Positions 26,524-35,630 of a stretch of DNA of 54,193 nt are shown in pieces. The notes under the pieces were generated by a model. The model did no database searches. It was not told the origin of the DNA and saw nothing but the letters and a program-made list of their open reading frames with translations. A program made the translations under genes and the position numbers. The DNA comes from Bermanella sp034110565 (lineage in GTDB: Bacteria > Pseudomonadota > Gammaproteobacteria > Pseudomonadales > Oceanobacteraceae): contig JAWUYY010000071.1 of assembly GCA_034110565.1 (NCBI GenBank), forward strand, positions 1 through 54,193, read 5' to 3'. Numbering within the stretch: the first letter of the stretch is position 1; every line of letters starts with the position of its first letter.

Positions 26524-27372
26524 TTAGCCTTTAAGCTGAGCAGCAACTTCTGCAGCGAAGTCAGTTTCGTCTTTTTCGATACCTTCGCCAACTTCGATAC
26601 GGATAAAGCTAACCACTTCAGCGCCAGCTTCTTTCGCAAGTTTCGCGATAGTAATCTCAGGATTCTTAACGAAAGCTTGCTCTAGTAAGCTGTTTTCTTT
26701 GAGGAATTTTTGGATGCGACCACCCATCATTTTCTCAACGATTTCAGCAGGCTTACCTTCCATATCAGGCTGAGCTTTGATAATTTCTTTTTCAGAATTA
26801 ACCACTTCTTCAGGCATATCAGATGGTGCTAATACGCGTGGGTTAACCGCTGTCACATGCATAGCGATGTCACGAGCTAATTCTTCAGTACCGCCTTTCA
26901 AAGACACAAGAGCTGCAATACGGTTATTAGAGTGAACATAACCTGCAACCAACTCGCCTTCAATTAATTCAGCACGACGAGGAGAGATATTTTCACCAAT
27001 TTTCTGAACCAAAGCTTCACGCTCTGCTTCCAAAAGACCAGCTACTGCCGTGTTCTTCGCTTCGAATGCTACGCCAGCTACTAAGTTAGCGTATCCAAGG
27101 AAGTCATCATTTTTAGCAGCGAAATCTGTTTCAGAGTTAACTTCAACTAGGATTGCAGCAGAGTTATCAGCAGCTGTTTTAATTACAACCACACCTTCAG
27201 CTGCAGTACGACCAGCCTTCTTAGCCGCTTTAAGGCCAGAGTTTTTACGCATTTCTTCAATGGCGGCATCAATATCACCTTCAGCAGCTGAAAGTGCTTT
27301 TTTGCACTCCATCATGCCAAGGCCAGTGCGCTCACGTAATTCTTTAACTAATTTTGCAGATACAGCTGCCAT
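26524..27372 (-). CDS. tsf: Elongation factor Ts
   Basis: EF-Ts exchanges GDP for GTP on EF-Tu. I place the start at ATG 27372, preceded by AGGTGA, giving 282 residues beginning MAAVSAKLVKELRERTGLGMM; the GTG three codons upstream overlaps that ribosome-binding site. The N-terminal UBA-like domain (TGLGMMECKKALSAAEGDIDAAIEEM), the core domain with NSETDFAAKNDDF (the EF-Tu contact region) and the C-terminal helix are all present. It is the second gene of the rpsB operon, separated from rpsB by a strong terminator-like hairpin. Confidence 0.97.
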   Translation of the reverse strand: MAAVSAKLVKELRERTGLGMMECKKALSAAEGDIDAAIEEMRKNSGLKAAKKAGRTAAEGVVVIKTAADNSAAILVEVNSETDFAAKNDDFLGYANLVAGVAFEAKNTAVAGLLEAEREALVQKIGENISPRRAELIEGELVAGYVHSNNRIAALVSLKGGTEELARDIAMHVTAVNPRVLAPSDMPEEVVNSEKEIIKAQPDMEGKPAEIVEKMMGGRIQKFLKENSLLEQAFVKNPEITIAKLAKEAGAEVVSFIRIEVGEGIEKDETDFAAEVAAQLKG

Positions 27373-27414
27373 AGTCGTCACCTAAATTCTTATCTAATCA
27401 AAATTTTTCAAAAA

Positions 27415-27434
27415 AAAGGGGGCTAGCCCCCTTT
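27415..27434 (-). terminator. Strong intrinsic terminator/attenuator between rpsB and tsf
   Basis: AAAGGGGGCTAGCCCCCTTT is a perfect GC-rich palindrome, and on the minus strand it is followed by further T residues. It lies between rpsB and tsf in the direction of transcription and should terminate part of the transcripts, lowering tsf relative to rpsB. An intercistronic attenuator is also described at this place in E. coli. Confidence 0.8.
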
Positions 27435-27463
27435 CTTATATTCACAGCTTAATATGAAAAATA

Positions 27464-28279
27464 TTATTCAGCTGCTGGCGTTTTATCTGCTTTAGCCGCA
27501 GGTGCTTTCTCTGCTTTAGCAGGTGCAGCCGCTTTTTCAGCAGGAGCAGCTTCAGCTTTCTCTGCTTTAGCAGCAGGTGCAGCCGCCGCTTGACCAGCTT
27601 CAGTTTTACCTTCGATGCAGGCATCAGCAACAGCAGAAGTGAAGATTTCGATTGCGCGAATCGCATCATCGTTACCAGGAATAACGTAATCAACGCCATC
27701 TGGGTTGCTGTTAGTATCCACGATACCGATAACTGGGATACCTAGCTTGTTCGCTTCTTGGATAGCAATACGTTCGTGATCAACATCGATAACGAAAATT
27801 GCATCAGGTAAACCACCCATGTGCTTAATACCACCGATAGAACGCTCTAGCTTATCCATTTCACGGGTACGCATTAAAGCTTCTTTCTTAGTTAGCTGCT
27901 CAAAAGTACCGTCTTTCTTTTGTGCTTCAAGGTCAGCAAGACGCTTGATAGATTGACGAATAGTTTTGTAGTTGGTCAGCATACCGCCTAACCAGCGGTG
28001 AGCTACGAAAGGCATGTTTGCACGAGCAGCTTGCTCTAGGATAACCTTAGAAGCTGCACGTTTAGTACCTACGAAAAGTACTTGATTGTTCTTAGCAGTC
28101 ATACCTTTAACAACGTTCAACGCTTCGTTGAATGCTGGCACTGTGTGCTCAAGGTTAATGATATGAATCTTGTTACGAGCGCCAAAAATGAATTTATTCA
28201 TTTTTGGGTTCCAGTAACGAGTCTGGTGACCAAAGTGAACGCCTGCTTTTAGCAGCTCACGCATACTTACTTGTGCCAT
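27464..28279 (-). CDS. rpsB: 30S ribosomal protein S2 with low-complexity C-terminal tail
   Basis: S2 is a small-subunit protein needed for S1 binding. The 271-residue protein begins MAQVSMRELLKAGVHFGHQTRYWNPKMNKFIFG and keeps the family landmarks AHRWLGGMLTNYKTIRQSI, PDAIFVIDVDHERIAIQEA and IPVIGIVDTNSNPDGVDYVIPGNDDA. The conserved domain ends near residue 228. About 44 residues follow that are almost only Ala, Lys, Glu and Pro, making it about 30 residues longer than E. coli S2 (241). It begins the long minus-strand operon and is divergent from map. Confidence 0.97.
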   Translation of the reverse strand: MAQVSMRELLKAGVHFGHQTRYWNPKMNKFIFGARNKIHIINLEHTVPAFNEALNVVKGMTAKNNQVLFVGTKRAASKVILEQAARANMPFVAHRWLGGMLTNYKTIRQSIKRLADLEAQKKDGTFEQLTKKEALMRTREMDKLERSIGGIKHMGGLPDAIFVIDVDHERIAIQEANKLGIPVIGIVDTNSNPDGVDYVIPGNDDAIRAIEIFTSAVADACIEGKTEAGQAAAAPAAKAEKAEAAPAEKAAAPAKAEKAPAAKADKTPAAE

Positions 28280-28436
28280 GATATATACCTTATTTTATAG
28301 GGTTAGGCCTCCACGTATCCCATTGTCCAATCTCAAGCCTTTTACAGCCAAGACACCCAGAACGATGTGTCGATACATGTGCGGATTATGTAAAATTTAC
28401 ACTCTTAAACAATACGATACTGCCAAGAGCGGGCGC

Positions 28437-28466
28437 TTTATACCATATTCTAGCCCCTATTGGGAA
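28437..28466 (-). promoter_or_regulatory. Probable rpsB promoter with GC-rich discriminator
   Basis: On the minus strand, TTCCCA (28461-28466) and TATAAA (28437-28442) are separated by 18 bp, and the bases after the -10 box read GCGCCCGC. A GC-rich discriminator is the hallmark of stringently controlled ribosomal promoters (DksA/ppGpp). The transcript would carry a leader of about 150 bases, room for S2 autoregulation. This is a motif match only. Confidence 0.5.
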
Positions 28467-28573
28467 GATTTATTGGGAATTTAAAGCCAGTTTGAGTTGT
28501 GGTAGTTATTCATCTATCACATAAAAATGCGGTACAATAACCAGCTAAACCACTCAGAGTGAATATTTTCCCC

Positions 28574-29362
28574 ATGGCTGTGACCATCAAAACTCCAGAA
28601 GAAATCGAAAAAATGCGTGTAGCCGGACGTCTAGCTGCCGAAGTACTGGAAATGATTGGCGAATACGTTAAGCCAGGTGTGACCACAGGTGAACTGGATC
28701 GCATTTGCCACGACTATATCGTTGACGTCCAAAAAGCGATCCCTGCCCCACTTAACTATGGCAACCCGCCGTTTCCTAAGTCTATTTGCACTTCAGTTAA
28801 CCATGTTATTTGCCATGGTATTCCAACTTTTGACAAGGCCCTTAAAAAGGGTGACAGCGTCAACATCGATGTGACGGTTATTAAAGATGGCTACCACGGT
28901 GACACCAGCAAGATGTTTTTTGCAGGGGAGCCAAAACCTGCCGACAAACGTCTCGCTGAAGTCACCCAAGAATGTATGTATAAAGGCATGGCTTTAGTTA
29001 AGCCCGGCACCCAGCTTGGTGATATTGGCCATGTAATTCAACAGCATGCCGAATCCAACTACTACAGCGTTGTACGCGAATACTGTGGTCACGGTATTGG
29101 TAAGGGTTTCCATGAGGAACCACAAATCGTGCACTATGGTCGCCCAGGTACTGGCATGGCGATTAAAGAAGGCATGTGCTTCACAATTGAACCGATGATC
29201 AACCAAGGCAAGCCTCAAAGTAAGCTGCTGAGCGATCAATGGACGGTTATCACCAAAGACCGCAAACTAAGCGCTCAATGGGAACACACCTGTTTAGTCA
29301 CCAAAGACGGCATAGAAGTACTCACTCGCCGTAAAGAAGAAGTGTTTCCTTGGGAGAAATAA
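28574..29362 (+). CDS. map: Methionine aminopeptidase, type I
   Basis: Map removes the initiator methionine from nascent proteins. The ATG at 28574 gives 262 residues starting MAVTIKTPEEIEKMRVAGRLAAEVLEMI, almost the same as the E. coli start. The metal ligands are in NIDVTVIKDGYHGDTSKMF (two Asp), GHGIGKGFHEEP (His and Glu context), FTIEPM (Glu) and the C-terminal WEHT/QWEHTCL Glu. It is divergent from rpsB, a conserved arrangement, and followed by glnD after 2 bp. A weak -10 TACAAT lies at 28533-28538. Confidence 0.97.
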   Translation: MAVTIKTPEEIEKMRVAGRLAAEVLEMIGEYVKPGVTTGELDRICHDYIVDVQKAIPAPLNYGNPPFPKSICTSVNHVICHGIPTFDKALKKGDSVNIDVTVIKDGYHGDTSKMFFAGEPKPADKRLAEVTQECMYKGMALVKPGTQLGDIGHVIQQHAESNYYSVVREYCGHGIGKGFHEEPQIVHYGRPGTGMAIKEGMCFTIEPMINQGKPQSKLLSDQWTVITKDRKLSAQWEHTCLVTKDGIEVLTRRKEEVFPWEK

Positions 29363-29364
29363 TC

Positions 29365-32055
29365 ATGGACCAGGGGTTGCTTGCACGAATTTTCGACGAG
29401 GCATCGTTTAGCCAAGCTTTAACAGATGGCAAGCCCCCTATTCCACTTTTTAAAGGAGCCATCCGTCACAGCCAAGCTGTTATGGACGAACACTTTAGAG
29501 CCACCCTTGATGCCGTTACACTTGTCCATGCCCGCTCTTGGTTTATGGACCAATTACTCAAGCACGCTTGGTTACAGTTTTTTGACAACACCAATAACAG
29601 CATCGCCTTACTCGCAGTGGGTGGTTATGGTCGCGGCGAACTTCACCCTAAAAGTGACATTGATATTTTATTACTTAATAAAGATGAAGCAGCATTCAGT
29701 GCTAATAGCGACGCCATGCAAAGCTTCATCACCTTTATGTGGGATATCAAACTAGATGTGGGGCATGGTGTACGCACCATAGATGACTGCACAACCGAAG
29801 CCGCCAAAGATTTAACCATCGCTACTAACCTGATGGAAACTCGTACATTAATGGGCCCAGACTCATTACGCGAAACCATGCGAGACCTAACAGGCCCCAA
29901 CAACATTTGGCCAAGCAACGAATTCTTTTTAGCCAAATGGCAAGAACAAGAAGAACGCCACGAAAAACACCACGACATTGATTACAACCTTGAGCCCAAC
30001 ATCAAAAAAGGCCAAGGCGGGTTACGTGACGTTCACACTATTGTCTGGGTATTAGAACGTCACTTTGGCAGCCACGAATTAGAAAACCTAACCAAACAAG
30101 GCATACTGACCGATTTCGAATACGGTATGTTACATCGCTGCCGTGATTTTCTTTGGCAAATTCGTTATGCCCTACATATGGTAACTGGCCGCGAAGAAGA
30201 CCAGCTATTATTTGATTTTCAAAAAGAAATTGCCGAGATTCTCGGCTTCGACGATGACAGCGAACAACTGGGCGTCGAACAAATGATGCACCAGTATTAT
30301 CGCTATAGCTTAGCGCTTAACGAATTAAATGACCTATTAATGCTGTTGTTTAAAGAGCTTATAATTGATAGCCAGCATGCAGCAAACATCGTCCCGATTA
30401 ATGAATATTTCCAACGCAATAACGACTACCTAGAAATAAGACAAACTGACTTATTTACTCATACCCCTAACGCCATGCTAGAAGTATTTTATTATCTAGC
30501 CACCGACAGCAGCTTAAAAGGGGTTCGTGCTAACACCATTCGAGCGCTGCGTGATAGCCGCCACTTAATTGATGATGATTATCGCACCCATCCAGATAAC
30601 GTGCGCACGTTTATGGCTATTATGCGCAGTAATGATCACGTCACCCGCGAACTAGAACGCATGCTTAATTACGGTATTCTTGGCCAATACATTCCCGAGT
30701 TCGGCGCCATCATTGGTCACATGCAGCACGATTTATTTCACAGTTACACAATCGACCAACATAGCCTGCGTGCCATTAAATTTATGCGTCGCCTACGTTT
30801 TGACGCAGAAAAAGAATTATTCCCTCTTGCTAGCAAATTAATCCACAATATTTCGAAAAAAGAAATCTTATACCTGGCCGCACTGCTTCATGATGTGGGT
30901 AAAGTCCTCCCAGGTGAGCATGAAATTACCGGTGCTGAAATAGCCGAAAATTTTTGTGCTCAACACGGCTTAAGCCAAAAAGATACCGACCTAGTTGTAT
31001 GGCTTGTTCGCAACCACTTACTGTATTCTCAAACCGCGCAACGAGTTGACCTAGCTGACCCTGATGCCATTCATCACTTTGCGACACTACTAGGCGATCG
31101 TCGTCACCTCGATTATCTTTATATATTTAGTGCCGCCGATATTTATAGTACCAATAAGAAACTATGGACCAGTTGGCGCGCAGAACAAATGCGCACCCTT
31201 TACAGCGAAACATTGCACCTTATTCGCCGCGGTCTAGACACCCCAATTGATAAAGATGAATGGGTGCAAGAAACCCAACAAGCGGTAATCGAACGCCTAA
31301 GTGAATACGGCTACCAAGAAGAAGACGTCTTTGAAATGTGGGCCAACCCTGGTGACGAATACTTTCTACGGGAAAGTGTCGACACCCTAGTTTGGCATGC
31401 CCTTGCGTTGTTTAAACACAAAGACATTAACAAACCTCTAGTGCTCATTGGTGACACCAGTCATCAAGCCTTAGAAGGCGCGACACAAATTTTCATTCAC
31501 ATGAAAGATCAGCCTCATTTGTTTGCCGCCATGACCGCCGCATTGGATCAACTACATCTCAACATTCAAGATGCACGAATCATAACCTCGGCAAACAATA
31601 ACGCACTGGATACCTATATCGTATTGGATGAAAACGGCAAGCCCATTAGCGAGCCATTACGCTTAGAAAAAATTCAGCGCACGCTTGAAGAAGCGTTATC
31701 GCACCCTGAAGAGTTTCCACAGCTAATACAACGTAGAACCTCACGCCAGTTGAAACAATTCGACTTTAAACCCATAGTCAACATGAGCAACGATCCTTTT
31801 AAAAAACGTAGTTTATTAGAAGTAATCGCACCTGACCGTCCAGGCTTACTGGCGCGCATGGGTCAACTATTCATGGAGTATGAAATATCGTTAGAAACTG
31901 CAAAAATCCTCACAGAAGGGGAAAAAATAGACGATATTTTTTATATTACCGATAAAAACGGCGACCCATTTAGTGACCCCGAGTTTTGCCATCGTTTACA
32001 GCATGCCGTTATCGAAGCATTAACCGAGCAAGTTGAACTGCAAGCGACAATCTAA
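29365..32055 (+). CDS. glnD: Bifunctional uridylyltransferase/uridylyl-removing enzyme GlnD
   Basis: GlnD senses glutamine and adds or removes UMP on PII proteins (GlnB/GlnK), thereby controlling NtrB/NtrC and glutamine synthetase. The 896-residue protein (E. coli 890) has the nucleotidyltransferase motif GGYGRGELHPKSDIDILLL, the HD hydrolase core YLAALLHDVGKVLPGEHEITGA, and two C-terminal ACT domains (about residues 700-780 and 810-890, the latter SLLEVIAPDRPGLLARMG). The ATG at 29365 has GGGAGA upstream, 2 bp after the map stop. A terminator follows. The adjacent nrt operon may respond to the same nitrogen signal. Confidence 0.97.
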   Translation: MDQGLLARIFDEASFSQALTDGKPPIPLFKGAIRHSQAVMDEHFRATLDAVTLVHARSWFMDQLLKHAWLQFFDNTNNSIALLAVGGYGRGELHPKSDIDILLLNKDEAAFSANSDAMQSFITFMWDIKLDVGHGVRTIDDCTTEAAKDLTIATNLMETRTLMGPDSLRETMRDLTGPNNIWPSNEFFLAKWQEQEERHEKHHDIDYNLEPNIKKGQGGLRDVHTIVWVLERHFGSHELENLTKQGILTDFEYGMLHRCRDFLWQIRYALHMVTGREEDQLLFDFQKEIAEILGFDDDSEQLGVEQMMHQYYRYSLALNELNDLLMLLFKELIIDSQHAANIVPINEYFQRNNDYLEIRQTDLFTHTPNAMLEVFYYLATDSSLKGVRANTIRALRDSRHLIDDDYRTHPDNVRTFMAIMRSNDHVTRELERMLNYGILGQYIPEFGAIIGHMQHDLFHSYTIDQHSLRAIKFMRRLRFDAEKELFPLASKLIHNISKKEILYLAALLHDVGKVLPGEHEITGAEIAENFCAQHGLSQKDTDLVVWLVRNHLLYSQTAQRVDLADPDAIHHFATLLGDRRHLDYLYIFSAADIYSTNKKLWTSWRAEQMRTLYSETLHLIRRGLDTPIDKDEWVQETQQAVIERLSEYGYQEEDVFEMWANPGDEYFLRESVDTLVWHALALFKHKDINKPLVLIGDTSHQALEGATQIFIHMKDQPHLFAAMTAALDQLHLNIQDARIITSANNNALDTYIVLDENGKPISEPLRLEKIQRTLEEALSHPEEFPQLIQRRTSRQLKQFDFKPIVNMSNDPFKKRSLLEVIAPDRPGLLARMGQLFMEYEISLETAKILTEGEKIDDIFYITDKNGDPFSDPEFCHRLQHAVIEALTEQVELQATI

Positions 32056-32076
32056 TTTAACTGCTTCGTTAAAAAC

Positions 32077-32109
32077 AAAAAAACCAGCCCATATCAAGCT
32101 GGTTTTTTT
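32077..32109. terminator. Bidirectional terminator between glnD and the nrt operon
   Basis: AACCAGC (32082-32088) and GCTGGTT (32098-32104) form the stem, flanked by A and T runs. It serves the convergent glnD and nrtD-like genes. Confidence 0.85.
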
Positions 32110-32125
32110 ATTTATTTCTATTGGA

Positions 32126-32935
32126 TTAAGCAACCTTACTAGCTGGTACATCTGGTTTAGCATGACGCTCATGCAGAAATCGTAGCACGTCTGCACGATA
32201 CTTATTATACATAGGGTCGTCAGCCAACTCTAAACGATGCCGCGGACGTGGTAAGTCAATATTTAATATTTCCCCTACGCCTGCAGCTGGGCCATTGGTC
32301 ATCATCACAATACGATCACTCAGCAATACTGCTTCATCCACATCGTGGGTAATCATGACCACCGTATTTTTTAAGTTCCGCTGAATCTCCATCAATGAAT
32401 CTTGTAAATGAGCTCGTGTTAATGCATCAAGCGCACCAAATGGCTCATCCATTAATAGAACCGTAGGCTCCATTGCCAAGGCACGGGCAATACCTACTCG
32501 CTGCTTCATACCACCAGATATTTCATCTGGTTTTTTATGTAGCGCATGGCTCATATGCACAAGTTCTAAATTATGTTCAATCCACTGCTTCATTTCGGCT
32601 TTGCTTTTTTTACCTTTAAATATTTGCTTAACCGCAATCTCTACATTTTCATACGCTGTTAACCATGGAAATAAAGAATGGTTTTGAAACACCACCGCGC
32701 GCTCAGGACCAGGCTCACTCACTTCTTTACCATCTAATACAATACCACCCTGGGTTGCCTGATATAAACCCGCAATGATATTAAGCACCGTTGACTTACC
32801 GCAACCTGAGTGACCAATAAGTGAAACAAATTCACCTTTTTTAATTTTCAAATTAACATTCTCAAGGGCTTTATAGTTACCGCTTGGAGTATCAAATTCC
32901 ATCGTCACATGATCAATATTTAAATGTGCGCTCAT
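32126..32935 (-). CDS. nrtD: Nitrate-type ABC transporter ATP-binding protein
   Basis: The 269-residue ATPase has Walker A GHSGCGKST (residues 41-49), a Q-loop near VVFQNHSLFPWLTAYENV, the signature SGGMKQRVGIARALA, Walker B VLLMDEPFGALDAL and the switch His in MITHDVDEAVLLSD. The DEPFGALDALTR and FQNHSLFPWLT features are those of the nitrate/taurine/sulfonate importer group (NrtD/SsuB/TauB). It would energise uptake through the permease at 32967, 31 bp upstream. Substrate is inferred from the binding protein. It has no C-terminal binding-protein fusion as in NrtC. Confidence 0.9.
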   Translation of the reverse strand: MSAHLNIDHVTMEFDTPSGNYKALENVNLKIKKGEFVSLIGHSGCGKSTVLNIIAGLYQATQGGIVLDGKEVSEPGPERAVVFQNHSLFPWLTAYENVEIAVKQIFKGKKSKAEMKQWIEHNLELVHMSHALHKKPDEISGGMKQRVGIARALAMEPTVLLMDEPFGALDALTRAHLQDSLMEIQRNLKNTVVMITHDVDEAVLLSDRIVMMTNGPAAGVGEILNIDLPRPRHRLELADDPMYNKYRADVLRFLHERHAKPDVPASKVA

Positions 32936-32966
32936 AACAATCTCTCATTGAATTTAGATAACGTGC

Positions 32967-33977
32967 TTAACGAATAACCGCTGATTTATCCCAACTAAAA
33001 TATTTCTGTAACTGCAGCATCATCCAATCCAGTAAAAACCCAATTAAACCGATTGTTAATACCGCTACCATAATACGACCTAATGAATTGGAACTGCCAT
33101 TTTGGAATTCATCCCAAACAAATTTACCCAAACCAGGGTTTTGCGCCAACATTTCAGCTGCAATTAACACCATCCAACCCACACCTAAAGACATACGCAT
33201 TCCAGTAAAAATCATAGGGATCGCCGATGGCAATACCACTTTAATGATTTTTGACCACCAACTTAAACGTAATACTTTCGCTACATTTAATAAATCCGGA
33301 CTAATAGATGACACACCTACTGAAGTGTTAATTAATGTTGGCCACATACAGCATAAGGTCACAGTAATAGCCGATGTAATAAATGACTTATCAAGCATAG
33401 GGTCATCACTCACATACACAGCCGATACCACCATGGTCACAATTGGTAACCAAGCTAACGGCGAAACCGGTTTAAATATTTGAATAATCGGGTTCATAGC
33501 ATTATTTAAGGTTTGACTTAGGCCAGTTAAAATACCCAACGGCACGGCGATTAATGTCGCTAAAATAAAGCCTGTAAATACAGTATATAAACTGGTAAGT
33601 ATTTGCTGTGGGTAGGTCGTACGGCCACGATAATCACGCCATTTAACATTTGCATCAGGATTAATCGCTAATTTTTCTGCATTACGCTTTTCTTGACGTT
33701 CATAAAACTTTTTTTCTTTTACGCCCTCTGCACGATATTCTTGCCACAAGCCTTTTGCTTGCTCTAACACCTGCGAAGGTCCTGGCACTTGACCCAGTGA
33801 CGTTACAACACTTTTTGCTGCGCTATCCCAAATACCTAGAAACACAACAAATGCTAAAACAGGCACGCCTAGTGTGCGCAGTAATATGTTTACTTGCTCA
33901 CGGCGATTGTCTCCTTTGATGATTCGAACCCAGGGTGCAAACACCTTCAGGTCTTCCATTTTCGATACTACATTCAT
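32967..33977 (-). CDS. nrtB: Nitrate-type ABC transporter permease
   Basis: The 336-residue protein has an N-terminal cytoplasmic stretch of about 35 residues, one helix (VLAFVVFLGIWDSAA), a charged linker of about 60 residues (VKEKKFYERQEKRNAEK) and then a BPD_transp_1 core of five or six helices from SLYTVFTGFILATLIAVPLG. The EAA-type coupling region reads LLNVAKVLRLSWWSKIIKVVLPSAIP. These match NrtB-like permeases, which pair with an NrtA binding protein. Spacing is 31 bp to the ATPase gene and about 50 bp to nrtA. The long charged linker is the proteobacterial form, longer than in cyanobacteria. Confidence 0.88.
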   Translation of the reverse strand: MNVVSKMEDLKVFAPWVRIIKGDNRREQVNILLRTLGVPVLAFVVFLGIWDSAAKSVVTSLGQVPGPSQVLEQAKGLWQEYRAEGVKEKKFYERQEKRNAEKLAINPDANVKWRDYRGRTTYPQQILTSLYTVFTGFILATLIAVPLGILTGLSQTLNNAMNPIIQIFKPVSPLAWLPIVTMVVSAVYVSDDPMLDKSFITSAITVTLCCMWPTLINTSVGVSSISPDLLNVAKVLRLSWWSKIIKVVLPSAIPMIFTGMRMSLGVGWMVLIAAEMLAQNPGLGKFVWDEFQNGSSNSLGRIMVAVLTIGLIGFLLDWMMLQLQKYFSWDKSAVIR

Positions 33978-34028
33978 CTTATATCCCCTTACTTGATTAA
34001 GCGGCTACCTAGATAGCCGCCAAACAAC

Positions 34029-35405
34029 TTAAACCTTATCTTTACCTTTCAAACCAATGTTGAACTTCTTGAGGTATGCATTCGGTTTTTTACCATCATA
34101 AGATACGTTATCGATAAACTCTTTTTGCTCTGGTTTAAAGCCATCTTCTTTATCAAAGTTAGGGAATTCAGATACACTCATCTTGCCTTCCGCAATCAAC
34201 TCCTTTGCAGCCGTTGTATAAATATCTGGGCGGTATACTTTTTTCGCAATATCCATATACCAGCTATCAGGTTTGTATTCAGAGATTTGCCCCCAGCGAC
34301 GCATTTGCGTTAGGTACCAGATAGCATCTGAGTAATAAGGGTAGGTGGCGTTGTGACGAAAAAAGACATTGAAATCAGGAATCTCACGTTTATCCCCTTT
34401 TTCATATTCGAACGTCCCTGTCATAGAATTTGCAATTACATCGTAATCTGCACCTACGTAATTTGATTGCGAAAGAATTTTTACCGCTTCAGGACGGTTA
34501 GCGTTGTTTTTATCATCTAACCATTTCGCCGCACGAATCATTCCTTTAACCACAGCAATATGTGTTTGAGGGTATTTATCCGCCCAAGCTTTGGATACAC
34601 CGAATACTTTCTCTGGATTATTTTTCCAAATTTCATAATCGGTAATGACGGGAACACCAATATTTTTGAATACCGCTTGCTGGTTCCAAGGTTCACCAAC
34701 ACAGTAACCATCAATCGTACCGGCTTCCATGGTTGAAGGCATTTGTGGTGGCGGCGTCACCGACAACAAGGCATCTGCTTTCAATGTCCCGCTTGTATCA
34801 CCTTTTTCAGGCGCATAGTAACCAGGGCTAATACCACCAGCCGCCAACCAATAACGTAATTCATAATTATGTGTAGACACTGGGAATACCATACCCATTT
34901 TAAAAGACTTACCTTCATCTTTATATTTTTCAATAACCGGTTTCAAGTAATCCGCTTTAATTGGGTGAACTGGCTTACCGCCTTCATGAGGAATGTGCTT
35001 TTTCATTTCATCCCACACTTTATTCGATACCGTAATGCCGTTACCGTTTAAGTCCATGGAGAAAGCGGTAATAATATGTGCCTGAGTACCAAAACCGATA
35101 GTCGCACCTAATGGCTGACCCGCCAGCATATGCGCACCGTCTAACTCACCAGTTATCACTCTATCTAATAATACTTTCCAATTTGCTTGGGCTTCTAATT
35201 CAACAAACAACCCTTCGTCTTCAAAAAAACCTTTTTCAACTGCAATCGCCAGCGGCGCCATATCGGTTAACTTAATGAAACCAAATTTTAATTCTTCTTT
35301 TTCTGGGTCACCTGCAAAAGCAGAGACACTTAATACACTTGCGGTAAGTCCGACCCCAAAGACCACACTTTTTACAGTGTGCTTGATAGCGTGCGATAAC
35401 GTCAT
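34029..35405 (-). CDS. nrtA: Nitrate-type ABC transporter substrate-binding protein
   Basis: This 458-residue protein has a signal peptide (VSAFAGDP) and the NrtA/CmpA family fold: LKFGFIKLTDMAPLAIAVEKGFFEDEGL at the mature N-terminus, GELDGAHMLAGQPLGATIGFGT, YCVGEPWNQQAVFKNIG, and a C-terminal region with MRRWGQISEYKPDSWYMDIAKKVYRPD. Members bind nitrate/nitrite or bicarbonate. Nitrate is favoured here by the absence of a CmpR regulator or carbon-concentrating genes and by a candidate NtrC/sigma-54 control region upstream. It is first in the operon. Assimilatory nitrate reductase is not in this window. Confidence 0.88.
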   Translation of the reverse strand: MTLSHAIKHTVKSVVFGVGLTASVLSVSAFAGDPEKEELKFGFIKLTDMAPLAIAVEKGFFEDEGLFVELEAQANWKVLLDRVITGELDGAHMLAGQPLGATIGFGTQAHIITAFSMDLNGNGITVSNKVWDEMKKHIPHEGGKPVHPIKADYLKPVIEKYKDEGKSFKMGMVFPVSTHNYELRYWLAAGGISPGYYAPEKGDTSGTLKADALLSVTPPPQMPSTMEAGTIDGYCVGEPWNQQAVFKNIGVPVITDYEIWKNNPEKVFGVSKAWADKYPQTHIAVVKGMIRAAKWLDDKNNANRPEAVKILSQSNYVGADYDVIANSMTGTFEYEKGDKREIPDFNVFFRHNATYPYYSDAIWYLTQMRRWGQISEYKPDSWYMDIAKKVYRPDIYTTAAKELIAEGKMSVSEFPNFDKEDGFKPEQKEFIDNVSYDGKKPNAYLKKFNIGLKGKDKV

Positions 35406-35504
35406 TGTGTTTTCCTTTTAAGTTTTAGCTTCAAATTACTTAATTTAGAAAATGAAACGATTGAATTGAAACGGCGCTCATTTAATTAATTTCTAATTTG
35501 TTAT

Positions 35505-35520
35505 CTCAAGCTTTGTGCCA
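35505..35520 (-). promoter_or_regulatory. Sigma-54-like promoter of the nrt operon
   Basis: On the minus strand TGGCACAAAGCTTGAG matches the consensus TGGCAC-N5-TTGCA at the -24 box and in TTG of the -12 box, with GA where GC is usual. It lies about 100 bp before the nrtA ATG. Confidence 0.4.
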
Positions 35521-35613
35521 GAAAAACCCTTATCCTTTTTAAAATGTAATTTTTTTAATATTTGAAGATATTTTCATTATTTAAGTGCGTGATTTTTCTA
35601 TTATTCTCACCTT

Positions 35614-35630
35614 TGCACTAATTTAGTGTC
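35614..35630 (-). promoter_or_regulatory. NtrC-type binding site upstream of the nrt operon
   Basis: On the minus strand GACACTAAATTAGTGCA agrees with the known E. coli glnA NtrC site AGCACTATATTGGTGCA at most positions, including CACTA and GTGCA. It is centred about 110 bp upstream of the sigma-54-like element, a normal enhancer distance. Confidence 0.5.

Noticed and set aside
27442..27699. Lys/Leu-rich reading frame overlapping rpsB
   Set aside because: It is an alternative frame of the repetitive Ala/Lys/Glu tail of S2; composition is an artefact of the repeat.
28280..28573. Possible tRNA or riboswitch in the rpsB-map gap
   Set aside because: No cloverleaf or conserved riboswitch core could be traced; the gap is explained by two divergent promoters and the S2 leader.
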